A stretch of 20,194 bases of DNA, from NCBI GenBank assembly GCA_963609805.1, contig CAVDLN010000023.1:1-20194 (forward strand), in the 5' to 3' direction. Both the position numbers and the translations under genes were made by a program. How positions within the stretch are numbered: position 1 is the first letter of the stretch; each line of letters starts with the position of its first letter. This document shows positions 14,079 to 20,194 of this stretch, one piece after another. This DNA is from CAMEON01 sp963609805. Lineage in GTDB: Bacteria > Bacillota > Clostridia > Oscillospirales > CAG-272. The notes below the pieces were generated by a model, which worked only from the letters and a program-made list of their open reading frames with translations, was not told the DNA's origin and did no database searches.

Positions 14079-14408
14079 GTAGAGCCTCTCTTTCTGCCGT
14101 GAAAGCAGGCCATACCAGCCGGGGAGTCAGCGGCGCCCTGTACCTGAAATCCGCTATAGCAGGGGTTGATTCCCCTTTTGAGAGTCGATCATTTCGGAGT
14201 GAGTTGTTTTTTTCGTGTTGAGGAATGGGTCTTGCGCAATGCGGAGCTGTGAACCATGTCAGGTGAGGGATCAAGCAGCATTAAGCGGTGAACCGTATGT
14301 GCCGCAAGGTCGCCTGTTCTGAGCGAGAAGCGCAAAGATCGCCGGGGTGTGACATCCGAGAAAGGGGTGTATGGTCTTCTTTTACGGCAGACGCGGAGAG
14401 GCTTTTTT
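14079..14408 (+). ncRNA. ffs: Signal recognition particle RNA, large Bacillus type (approximate ends)
   Basis: SRP RNA scaffolds Ffh for co-translational targeting of membrane and secreted proteins. The conserved Ffh-binding domain is at about 14240-14300: GTGAACCATGTCAGG, a GA/TC stem with GGGA tetraloop (14265-14272), then AAGCAGCATTAAG. The long central helix is supported by CCATAC (14110-14115) pairing with GTATGG (14369-14374). The Alu-like 5' domain has a CTGC/GCAG hairpin near 14094-14108. AGCCTCTC (14083-14090) pairs with GAGAGGCT (14396-14403), followed by a T tract, so the terminal helix probably doubles as the terminator. The usual tetraloop is GGAA; GGGA is a GNRA variant. The order SRP RNA - dnaX - ybaB - recR matches Bacillus. 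Exact mature ends are not determined. Confidence 0.92.
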
Positions 14409-14465
14409 GCATCGTCTCCGTTTCGGTTCCTTTACCACGCAAACCATGCAAAAGGAGGGATTCGC

Positions 14466-16136
14466 TTGCATCAGGCACTGTACCGGAAGTGGCGTCCCCG
14501 CAACTTCGACGAGGTCTGCGGGCAGGAGCAGGTCACATCCATTCTGAAGTATGAATGCCGGACAGGGCATTTTTCGCATGCCTACCTGTTCTGCGGCTCC
14601 CGCGGGACGGGCAAGACATCCTGCGCCAAGATTCTGGCAAAGGCTGTCAACTGCGAGCATCCGACCGAGGCCGGGCCCTGCTGCGCGTGCGCCGCCTGCC
14701 GTTCCATAGACAGCGGCTCCGCCACCGACGTACTGGAGATGGACGCGGCCTCCAACAACGGCGTTGACAATATCCGCGATATCCGGGACGAGGTTATCTA
14801 CACCCCGTCGGAACTGAAATACCGCGTGTATATCATCGACGAGGTGCATATGCTGTCGTCCGGCGCCTTCAACGCGCTGCTGAAAACGCTGGAGGAGCCG
14901 CCGGAGCATGTCATATTTATTCTTGCCACCACCGAGCTGCAGAAGCTGCCCGCCACTATCGTGTCCCGGTGCCAGCGGTTTGATTTCCGCCGGATTGCCA
15001 CTGCGGATCTTTCCGCCCGCCTGGAAACGATTGCCAAAGAGGAGCAGATTCCGCTCGAAGCGGAGGCGGCACGCCTGATCGCCCGGCAGGCGCAGGGCGG
15101 AATGCGGGACGCAATCAGCCTTCTGGAACTGTGCGCGGGCACTCACCGCCCCATTACAACGGAGCTTGTAACGGAAACAGTCGGAAGTATCGGGCGGGAG
15201 GGCGTCGGACGCGTTGTTGCGTCGCTGGTACGGCGGGACTACAGCCGTCTGTTTGCCGCCGTGGACGACATGGTGCGTTCCTCCCTTGATTTGACGGTGT
15301 TCTGGCAGGAGCTGATTTCCTACTACCGCGATATGCTGGTTATGCGCACCGTGCCCGAGACGGATGCTGTGCGGTACCTTGACCTGACGGACAGCGAGAC
15401 CGCCGCCCTGCGCGCACTGGCCGCGCGGTTTTCCAAGGAAACACTTCTCTGGCACATCGGCCTGCTGGAGGACGCCCTGTTTGCCATGCAGCGTTCCTTT
15501 GCCGTACGGCGGACAGTCGCGGAGGTGACGCTGATGCGGCTGTGCGACCCTGCACTGGATACGTCGACAGAATCTGTTCTGTCCCGGCTGTCCCGACTGG
15601 AGGAGCAGCTGGCGGGCGGAGTCACCCCGGCCGTACCGGGCACGCCGCCCGCGCCGGAGGAGTCCGCCGCGGGCGTTCCCGATAATCCGCCGGCTGCCAT
15701 GTCCGACCCGCAGAAGCCGGCTGTGCCTGCGGCATCATCCGCTGCCGCGGGTTCCGCAAAGACGGTGCCTGCCGCTGCCGCGGGACAGCGTATTCTGCAG
15801 CCGCTGCGCAATTTCTGTGAAGTCGCTGACCGCGTGTCCGCAAGCGATCCCATTGTCGGCTCCTTCCTGCGCATGTGCCGTGCCTTCCGCACGGACGACG
15901 GAAAGATCGTGCTTAAATTTGACAGGGATTTTCAGTGCGAACGGGCACTGCCCGACAGAAAGCCGACCGAATCCCTGCGATGCGCGCTGTCTGTTGCCCT
16001 GGAACGCCCCGTATCGGCGGAGGATATCATCGGGGAGGTGGAAGGACAGACGCCTGCCGAATCCCCGCTTGACGTGATTATAGAAGCACTTGAGGACGAT
16101 GCCGCATCGGACGGAAGTCCCGCCGCGGAAAAATGA
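14466..16136 (+). CDS. dnaX: DNA polymerase III subunit gamma/tau
   Basis: The clamp-loader ATPase of 556 residues. Motifs in order: QALYRKWRPRNFDEVCGQ at the start, Walker A GSRGTGKT (44-51), zinc cysteines 63, 72, 75 and 78, Walker B DEVH (125-128), and the SRC arginine-finger motif (167-169). After the AAA+ and clamp-loader collar domains comes an Ala/Pro-rich linker (about 380-440), then a tau-like C-terminal domain. The start is TTG at 14466, seven bases after AGGAGG, because the conserved N-terminus begins there; upstream in-frame codons lie in the SRP RNA. No AAAAAAG-type slippery site is seen, so a shorter gamma form by frameshift is not predicted. It is co-directional with ybaB and recR. 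Confidence 0.96.
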   Translation: MHQALYRKWRPRNFDEVCGQEQVTSILKYECRTGHFSHAYLFCGSRGTGKTSCAKILAKAVNCEHPTEAGPCCACAACRSIDSGSATDVLEMDAASNNGVDNIRDIRDEVIYTPSELKYRVYIIDEVHMLSSGAFNALLKTLEEPPEHVIFILATTELQKLPATIVSRCQRFDFRRIATADLSARLETIAKEEQIPLEAEAARLIARQAQGGMRDAISLLELCAGTHRPITTELVTETVGSIGREGVGRVVASLVRRDYSRLFAAVDDMVRSSLDLTVFWQELISYYRDMLVMRTVPETDAVRYLDLTDSETAALRALAARFSKETLLWHIGLLEDALFAMQRSFAVRRTVAEVTLMRLCDPALDTSTESVLSRLSRLEEQLAGGVTPAVPGTPPAPEESAAGVPDNPPAAMSDPQKPAVPAASSAAAGSAKTVPAAAAGQRILQPLRNFCEVADRVSASDPIVGSFLRMCRAFRTDDGKIVLKFDRDFQCERALPDRKPTESLRCALSVALERPVSAEDIIGEVEGQTPAESPLDVIIEALEDDAASDGSPAAEK

Positions 16137-16203
16137 AAAGAAAAAACGGGCTGCATAGTCCCGTATGCACACCCGCATAAACAAGTTTCAGGAGGATTTC
16201 ATT

Positions 16204-16551
16204 ATGAGAGCGAATATTCCGAAGGGTATGGGGGGAGGCCCCCAGAGCATGCAGGCCATTGCAAGACAGGCTCAGAAAATGCAGGAGGAAATGGCGGAGA
16301 AGCAGGCGGAGCTGGACGCCCGCACCTATGAGGTTCAGGCAGGCGGCGGTGCTGTCACCGTGAAAATCAGCGGGAAAAAGCAGGTTCTGTCCATCGATAT
16401 CAAGCCGGAGATCGTGGATCCCGAGGATATCGAAACGCTGTCCGATATTCTGGTTGCCGGCATCAACGAGGCAATCAAGCGGGTTGAGGACACCAACGCT
16501 GCCGAAATGGAAAAGATTACCGGCGGTCTGGCAATGCCCGGTCTGTTCTGA
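16204..16551 (+). CDS. YbaB/EbfC family nucleoid-associated protein
   Basis: This 115-residue protein belongs to the small YbaB/EbfC family, which bind DNA as dimers and are routinely encoded between dnaX and recR. Visible features are the helical, Gln/Glu/Lys-rich stretch (about residues 15-40), EVQAGGGAVTVKISGKKQVLSIDIKPE, and the C-terminal helix with DILVAGINEAIKRVED. The N-terminus is Gly/Met-rich (MRANIPKGMGGG). The start ATG at 16204 follows AGGAGG by about nine bases; an upstream in-frame ATG at 16165 lacks a ribosome-binding site. Confidence 0.95.
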   Translation: MRANIPKGMGGGPQSMQAIARQAQKMQEEMAEKQAELDARTYEVQAGGGAVTVKISGKKQVLSIDIKPEIVDPEDIETLSDILVAGINEAIKRVEDTNAAEMEKITGGLAMPGLF

Positions 16552-16569
16552 TACTGTCCGTAATTCTGT

Positions 16570-17169
16570 ATGGCAGCCTATATCGAATCACTCCAAAACC
16601 TGGCGGATCAGTTCATGAAGCTGAGCGGCGTCGGGCGGAAGTCCTCCCAGCGTATGGCATTTTCCGTGCTGGATATGTCCGGGGAGGAGGCGGCCGCCTT
16701 CGCGCAGGCCATACTGGACGCCAAAGCCAAAATACATCTCTGCCCGATCTGCCAGAATCTGACCGATCGGGAGCTCTGCCCGGTCTGCTCCGACGAAACA
16801 AGGGACAAGAGTGAAATCTGCGTGGTAGCCGACTGCCGCACCCTGCTTGCCATTGAAAAAGTGCGGGAGTACCGGGGAACCTACCACGTCCTGCACGGCG
16901 TTCTGTCGCCGCTCAACGGTGTCACGCCGGACAAGCTGAAAATACCTGAACTTCTGCGCAGGGTCGAGGAGGGCGGCGTACGGGAGGTTATCATCGCCAC
17001 AAATGCCAATGTGGAGGGCGAGACAACCGCCATGTATGTTGCAAGGCAGCTGAAAAGCTACCCCGTCAAAGTCACACGGTTGGCCTACGGCATTTCCGTC
17101 GGAACCGATATCGAGTACGCGGATGAGGTTACCCTGTATCGGGCCCTGCAGGGACGGCGGGACGTGTAG
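16570..17169 (+). CDS. recR: Recombination protein RecR
   Basis: RecR works with RecO to load RecA at gaps in recombinational repair. The 199-residue protein has the helix-hairpin-helix near the N-terminus (LSGVGRKSSQRMAF), a four-cysteine zinc finger (CPICQNLTDRELCPVC), a TOPRIM domain (ICVVADCRTLLAIEK through VIIATNANVEGETTA), and the C-terminal LAYGISVGTDIEYADEVTLYRAL motif. The length is usual. It starts 18 bases after ybaB; the ribosome-binding site is weak, so coupling to ybaB is likely. It closes the dnaX operon, with a hairpin about 75 bases downstream. Confidence 0.97.
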   Translation: MAAYIESLQNLADQFMKLSGVGRKSSQRMAFSVLDMSGEEAAAFAQAILDAKAKIHLCPICQNLTDRELCPVCSDETRDKSEICVVADCRTLLAIEKVREYRGTYHVLHGVLSPLNGVTPDKLKIPELLRRVEEGGVREVIIATNANVEGETTAMYVARQLKSYPVKVTRLAYGISVGTDIEYADEVTLYRALQGRRDV

Positions 17170-17245
17170 ACATGCAGCCGTCTGTCCGCGCAGCGGAAAG
17201 TGCACCGTTCCGTGCCGATTACCGGCAGCCGACACATTTGCCTGC

Positions 17246-17280
17246 TAACCCGCCGCACGGCTGTGTGCGGCGGGTTACTA
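17246..17280 (+). terminator. Hairpin after recR
   Basis: Thirteen perfectly paired bases (TAACCCGCCGCAC at 17246-17258 with GTGCGGCGGGTTA at 17265-17277) enclose a six-base loop. The following CTATTTG is only weakly T-rich, but the stem is strong and sits between recR and the next promoter. Confidence 0.75.
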
Positions 17281-17324
17281 TTTGTAAACAATTCATGAAC
17301 ATTTAATTTTCCACAAAAATCCGA

Positions 17325-17353
17325 TTGACAAGCCCGGCTGTATATGGTACAAT
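17325..17353 (+). promoter_or_regulatory. Sigma-A promoter of the CorC-type gene
   Basis: TTGACA (17325-17330) and TACAAT (17348-17353) are separated by 17 bases. The start near 17360 leaves a leader of about 257 nt, long for a housekeeping gene. Confidence 0.87.
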
Positions 17354-17369
17354 AGGCGAAAAACTTGGG

Positions 17370-17548
17370 GAAAGGAGAAAAAGATTTACCGGTATGGACG
17401 GGGACAGTACGTCTCACTGTTGTGAGAAGCCTCCTTTATGTCGTTATGTGCGCTTGAAGTGGTGTGAGTGCGACAGTTGCCTGTGTCTGCGTGAGTAGAC
17501 GACGGGTTCTGTTTGTGCGCGGCATTGCCTCAGGCTTTTTCTTATTTC
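17370..17548 (+). ncRNA. Candidate structured leader RNA upstream of the CorC-type gene
   Basis: Bases 17370-17383 (GAAAGGAGAAAAAG) pair with 17535-17548 (CTTTTTCTTATTTC), 13 of 14 positions including one G-U, closing a domain of about 180 nt. Inside, TCTCAC (17412-17417) pairs with GTGAGA (17422-17427) around TGTT. GAGAAGCCT (17424-17432) could alternatively pair with AGGCTTTTT (17532-17540), which is mutually exclusive with both helices. This resembles a riboswitch or attenuator layout. I do not recognise the M-box, yybP-ykoY or another metal riboswitch consensus. The closing helix is purine/pyrimidine-rich and could be chance. Confidence 0.4.
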
Positions 17549-17616
17549 AATTTTCAATATCCACACGCAACGATAACGCATCGGGCAACATGGCCCGGGA
17601 GGAAAAACATACAGTC

Positions 17617-19026
17617 ATGAAAGACAATATTATCCTGATGATACTTTTGCAGATACTGCTGATCGCGCTGAACGCCGTGTTTGCGGCGGCGGAAATCGCC
17701 GTCCTGAGTGTCAGCGAAAACAAGCTGAATAAACTGGCAGAGGAAGGAAACCGGCGGGCGCGCCGCCTGCTGAAGCTGACGAAGCAGCCCGCACGGTTTC
17801 TGGCAACCATTCAGGTAGCCATTACCTTAGCCGGCTTTCTGGGAAGCGCATTCGCCGCGGACAACTTCGCGGGCCCCATTGTTGACGCCCTGGTCAAAAA
17901 GGGTGCGGATGCCTATGTGTCCGAGTCCACCATGAACACGATTGCCGTCGTGCTGATTACGCTGCTTCTTTCCTATGTCACGCTGATTTTCGGCGAACTT
18001 GTTCCCAAGCGGGTAGCCATGCGCAAATCCGAATCGCTCGCTCTGGGTATGGCGGGTACACTGCGGGCTGTCGGCATTCTGTTTGCTCCGCTTGTCTGGC
18101 TGCTGACCAAGTCCACCAACGGCGTTCTGCGCCTTATCGGCATTGACCCCACACAGGCAGACGAGCAGACGAGTGAGGAGGACATCCGCCTGATGGTGGA
18201 TGCGGGCGCCGAGAAAGGAACCATCGACCGTGAGGAGCAGAGCATCATTCAGAATGTGTTCGAATTTGACGATCTGACCGCCGGGGAAATTGCCGTGCAC
18301 CGTACCGAGGTCACGATTCTGTGGATCGAGGACGATATGCAGAAATGGGACGAAACCATTCACAAGGGACGGTTCACGTTCTACCCCGTGTGCGGCGAAT
18401 CCAAGGACAACATCATCGGTGTGCTGAACGCCAAAGACTACTACCGGCTGGACAGCAAGGACCGGAATACGGTCATGGCAGAGGCCGTAAAACCTGCCTA
18501 TCTGGTGCCGGAAGGCGTCAAGGCGGATGTCCTGTTCCGGAATATGCGCAAGACGCGCAACAAATTTGCCGTCGTGCTGGACGAATACGGCGGCATGGCA
18601 GGCATCGTCACGATCACGGATCTGATTGAACGGCTGGTGGGAGATCTGACCAACGCGGACGACAGCATGCAGCCCGCCCCGGCCGACATAGTCAAGCGGG
18701 AGGACGGCGACTGGGAAGTGCGCGGTACCGCAGACCTGACAGAGGTTCAGGAAGAGCTGGACGTGGAGCTTCCCACAGAGGACTGCGACACATTCGGCGG
18801 GCTTGTCTTTGCCGAACTGGGCACGATTCCGGAGGACGGGACAACCTGCGATGTGACGATCGGACGGCTTGAAATTCATGTGCTGAGCGTTTCCGACCAT
18901 CAAATGGAAATGGCGCTGGTTCATGTCCTGCCGCGTGAGATCCCCGACGACGAGGATGACGAAAAGGACGAGGACGACGACGGGGACGAAAAGGACAAAG
19001 CCAAAGACAAAAAAGAGAAGGAATAA
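17617..19026 (+). CDS. CNNM/CorC-family (hemolysin-type) membrane transporter with CBS domains
   Basis: The 469-residue protein has an N-terminal CNNM (DUF21) membrane domain with four segments (about 5-30, 61-82, 106-128, 141-163) and the conserved GELVPKR motif (126-132). A CBS pair follows (about 205-340; LDEYGGMAGIVTITDLIERLVG is typical), then a CorC/HlyC C-terminal domain (about 355-440). It ends in a highly acidic and lysine-rich tail of about 28 residues. Related proteins export or regulate Mg2+ or Co2+; the ion here is inferred. The start chosen is ATG 17617 because the membrane domain begins there; GGGAGG lies 14 bases upstream, which is long, and ATG 17590 is an in-frame alternative. 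A long leader with a candidate structured RNA precedes it. It is convergent with rpmF. Confidence 0.92.
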   Translation: MKDNIILMILLQILLIALNAVFAAAEIAVLSVSENKLNKLAEEGNRRARRLLKLTKQPARFLATIQVAITLAGFLGSAFAADNFAGPIVDALVKKGADAYVSESTMNTIAVVLITLLLSYVTLIFGELVPKRVAMRKSESLALGMAGTLRAVGILFAPLVWLLTKSTNGVLRLIGIDPTQADEQTSEEDIRLMVDAGAEKGTIDREEQSIIQNVFEFDDLTAGEIAVHRTEVTILWIEDDMQKWDETIHKGRFTFYPVCGESKDNIIGVLNAKDYYRLDSKDRNTVMAEAVKPAYLVPEGVKADVLFRNMRKTRNKFAVVLDEYGGMAGIVTITDLIERLVGDLTNADDSMQPAPADIVKREDGDWEVRGTADLTEVQEELDVELPTEDCDTFGGLVFAELGTIPEDGTTCDVTIGRLEIHVLSVSDHQMEMALVHVLPREIPDDEDDEKDEDDDGDEKDKAKDKKEKE

Positions 19027-19034
19027 TCCGGAAA

Positions 19035-19075
19035 GAAAAACACCCTCTTCCGTAAGGAACAGAGGGTGTCTTTTC
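19035..19075. terminator. Bidirectional terminator between convergent genes
   Basis: ACACCCTC pairs with GAGGGTGT (19040-19047 with 19062-19069), and inside TTCC pairs with GGAA around GTAA. The plus strand continues CTTTTCC; on the minus strand the stem is followed by TTTTTC. It can stop both the CorC-type transcript and the yceD-rpmF transcript. Confidence 0.85.
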
Positions 19076-19117
19076 CGTTTCAAGACCTCGTGGGTGACAG
19101 TGGCACGGCAGGAAACA

Positions 19118-19312
19118 TCAGGCGTCTTTCTTGACATTCAGAACCTGCTTGCCGTCGTAGAAACCGCACTTCTTGCAGACGTGATGGGGCTTAACCATCT
19201 CGTTGCACTCCGGGTTGGAGCACTTCACCAGACCGGCTGCTGCCAGCTTAGTATTGTTAGAACGTCTCGAATCTCTGCGAGCCTTGGAAACTTTACGCTT
19301 TGGTACTGCCAT
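19118..19312 (-). CDS. rpmF: 50S ribosomal protein L32
   Basis: The 64-residue protein starts MAVPKRKVSKARRDSRRSN, the L32 signature, and has four zinc-type cysteines (CSNPEC and CKKC). L32 lies on the large subunit near the exit-tunnel side. GAGGAGGTGTC precedes the ATG at good spacing. It is the second gene of the yceD-rpmF pair, a conserved arrangement in bacteria. The four-cysteine form is the zinc-containing paralogue type. Confidence 0.97.
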   Translation of the reverse strand: MAVPKRKVSKARRDSRRSNNTKLAAAGLVKCSNPECNEMVKPHHVCKKCGFYDGKQVLNVKKDA

Positions 19313-19411
19313 TTTGACACCTCCTCTTTGGGCAATACGGGTACACGCGCGGGTGTTCCCGCCATGCCCCTATGTCTATCTGAGTCCCCTTACGGGTATC
19401 ATTCAAAAAAA

Positions 19412-19948
19412 TCAGGATTTGCCGCCGTCCGGGCCGTCGTCCTCATCAAACCGAACCGACGCAAGCACAGCCCAGCGCGGATCGATCTCCCGTGTATCGC
19501 ACCCGCATTTTCCTTCACGCAGCGGCTTTCCGCACATCGGGCACAGCCCGGGGCAATCCTCGCTGCACAGCAGGCGCATCGGAAAAGAGAGAATCAATGC
19601 CTCACGCACCGCGTCATCCGCATCCAGCATCCCGTCGTTCAAGACGAGGTACTCATCCACATCCTCTTCCAGCTGCTCCTCGGTAAGCGTCCCCTCCGTG
19701 ACAATCGTCCGTTCAAAAGGGACGGAAAACACTCCCGTCACAGGGTCAAGACACCGTGCGCAGGCACCGCGGTAGGGCACCGACGCCGTCGCAGCCAGGC
19801 GCATGTAGCCGCCCCGATTGGTTACCTCACCGACCAGGTGGGCACGATCCGTCAATTCAACACCGGCAGGCGCTTCCGGCTCAATATAGGCATCCACATC
19901 CATACGGACGGTTTCCCCCTTCAGCAGGGGTCTCAGATCCAAATTCAA
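19412..19948 (-). CDS. YceD/DUF177 family protein
   Basis: This 178-residue protein matches the YceD/DUF177 family, linked to 23S rRNA metabolism in bacteria and plastids, and almost always encoded directly before rpmF. Visible marks are CARCLDPVTG in the middle and a C-terminal cysteine-rich region (CSEDCPGLCPMCGKPLREGKCGC) that may bind zinc. The start is taken as TTG at 19948 because AAAGGAGAG lies six bases before it; the in-frame ATG at 19993 is just at the expected transcription start and is unlikely. The promoter at 19996-20024 gives a leader of about 40 nt. It runs towards rpmF with a 99-base gap that contains a hairpin-rich stretch but no gene. Confidence 0.92.
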   Translation of the reverse strand: MNLDLRPLLKGETVRMDVDAYIEPEAPAGVELTDRAHLVGEVTNRGGYMRLAATASVPYRGACARCLDPVTGVFSVPFERTIVTEGTLTEEQLEEDVDEYLVLNDGMLDADDAVREALILSFPMRLLCSEDCPGLCPMCGKPLREGKCGCDTREIDPRWAVLASVRFDEDDGPDGGKS

Positions 19949-19995
19949 GCCGAGCTCTCCTTTCACGGAACGGTTTACAAAATGCGGCAACAATA

Positions 19996-20024
19996 ATTAT
20001 ACCCGATTCGCGTGTTTTTGTCAA
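19996..20024 (-). promoter_or_regulatory. Sigma-A promoter of the yceD-rpmF operon
   Basis: On the minus strand TTGACA (20019-20024) and TATAAT (19996-20001) are separated by 17 bases, a perfect consensus promoter, as expected for a ribosomal protein operon. Confidence 0.9.
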
Positions 20025-20119
20025 TAGTTTTGGCAAAAAAACAGGCGGAAGTATATTTTCAAAGTGACTCCCACAGTGAAAATTGCATTGAGAATTTGCT
20101 TTGCTTTCCGAAAAAACTC

Positions 20120-20148
20120 TTGACAAACTCCGCGATGTGTGGTATAAT
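20120..20148 (+). promoter_or_regulatory. Sigma-A promoter reading out of the window
   Basis: TTGACA (20120-20125) and TATAAT (20143-20148) are separated by 17 bases. The start near 20155 leads rightwards to a gene or RNA outside the window. It is divergent from the yceD-rpmF promoter, with about 95 bases between the two -35 boxes in which I see nothing further. Confidence 0.87.
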
Positions 20149-20194
20149 GCAAGAGTCGGCGGTGTGCGTCCCGCGTGACATTGTTCTTATACGG

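Noticed and set aside
14466..16136. Programmed frameshift in dnaX
   Set aside because: No AAAAAAG-type slippery heptamer with a following hairpin is seen in the frame; A-rich sequence appears only after the stop.
17827..19137. A 436-codon minus-strand frame opposite the CorC-type gene
   Set aside because: It crosses the bidirectional terminator and mirrors the codon pattern of the sense gene.
1..20194. CRISPR array, tRNA, insertion sequence or prophage
   Set aside because: No spaced direct repeats of CRISPR type, no tRNA cloverleaf, no transposase or integrase, and apart from the XRE/S24 repressor no phage-type gene was found.

Overview
The window looks like a piece of a bacterial chromosome from a GC-rich member of the Clostridia (Firmicutes), most likely the Oscillospiraceae/Ruminococcaceae side. 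The main evidence is the order SRP RNA - dnaX - ybaB - recR, which is the classic Firmicutes arrangement, together with a large Bacillus-type SRP RNA, a short type-3 ProS with a C-terminal zinc region, and many sigma-A promoters with exact 17-base spacers. This taxonomic placement is an inference. No integrase, transposase, CRISPR array, tRNA or rRNA is visible, and the window reads as core genome with a few odd components.

Layout. Bases 1-184 hold the 3' end of an unknown plus-strand transcript, an imperfect hairpin, a bidirectional terminator and a 7-bp tandem repeat. On the minus strand follow rbfA (185-571) and a single 692-codon gene fusing phosphoglycerate kinase to triosephosphate isomerase (674-2752), which has its own promoter and terminator. 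From 2921 the plus strand carries a probable long operon: an autoproteolytic XRE/S24 repressor whose promoter is followed by a GGAA/TTCC operator array, an FtsK/SpoIIIE translocase, an Lgt-like membrane protein with altered active-site residues, a CPBP-family membrane protease, a DJ-1/PfpI protein, 5-formyltetrahydrofolate cyclo-ligase, and a second CPBP protease (ending at 11018). A new promoter at 11036 drives proS and a rodA/ftsW-type SEDS gene, closed by a strong hairpin near 13934-13990. A promoter at 14044 drives the SRP RNA, followed by dnaX, ybaB and recR, with a hairpin at 17246-17277. A promoter at 17325 opens a leader of about 255 nt with a long closing helix ahead of a CNNM/CorC-type transporter gene (17617-19026). 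A bidirectional terminator (19040-19069) separates it from the convergent yceD-rpmF operon on the minus strand. A final plus-strand promoter (20120-20148) serves a gene beyond the window.

How the genes fit together. Most are housekeeping: translation (rbfA, proS, rpmF, yceD), protein targeting (SRP RNA), replication and repair (dnaX, ybaB, recR), chromosome segregation (ftsK), cell wall (rodA), central glycolysis (the PGK-TIM fusion) and folate metabolism. The less ordinary signals are the repressor operator array with 12-bp periodicity, the Lgt-like protein lacking the canonical His and Asn and carrying a Cys-Cys motif next to two CPBP proteases, a shared RNA element found both at the window start and in the proS leader, and the structured leader of the CorC-type gene. 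I did not find a clear new defence or mobile system.
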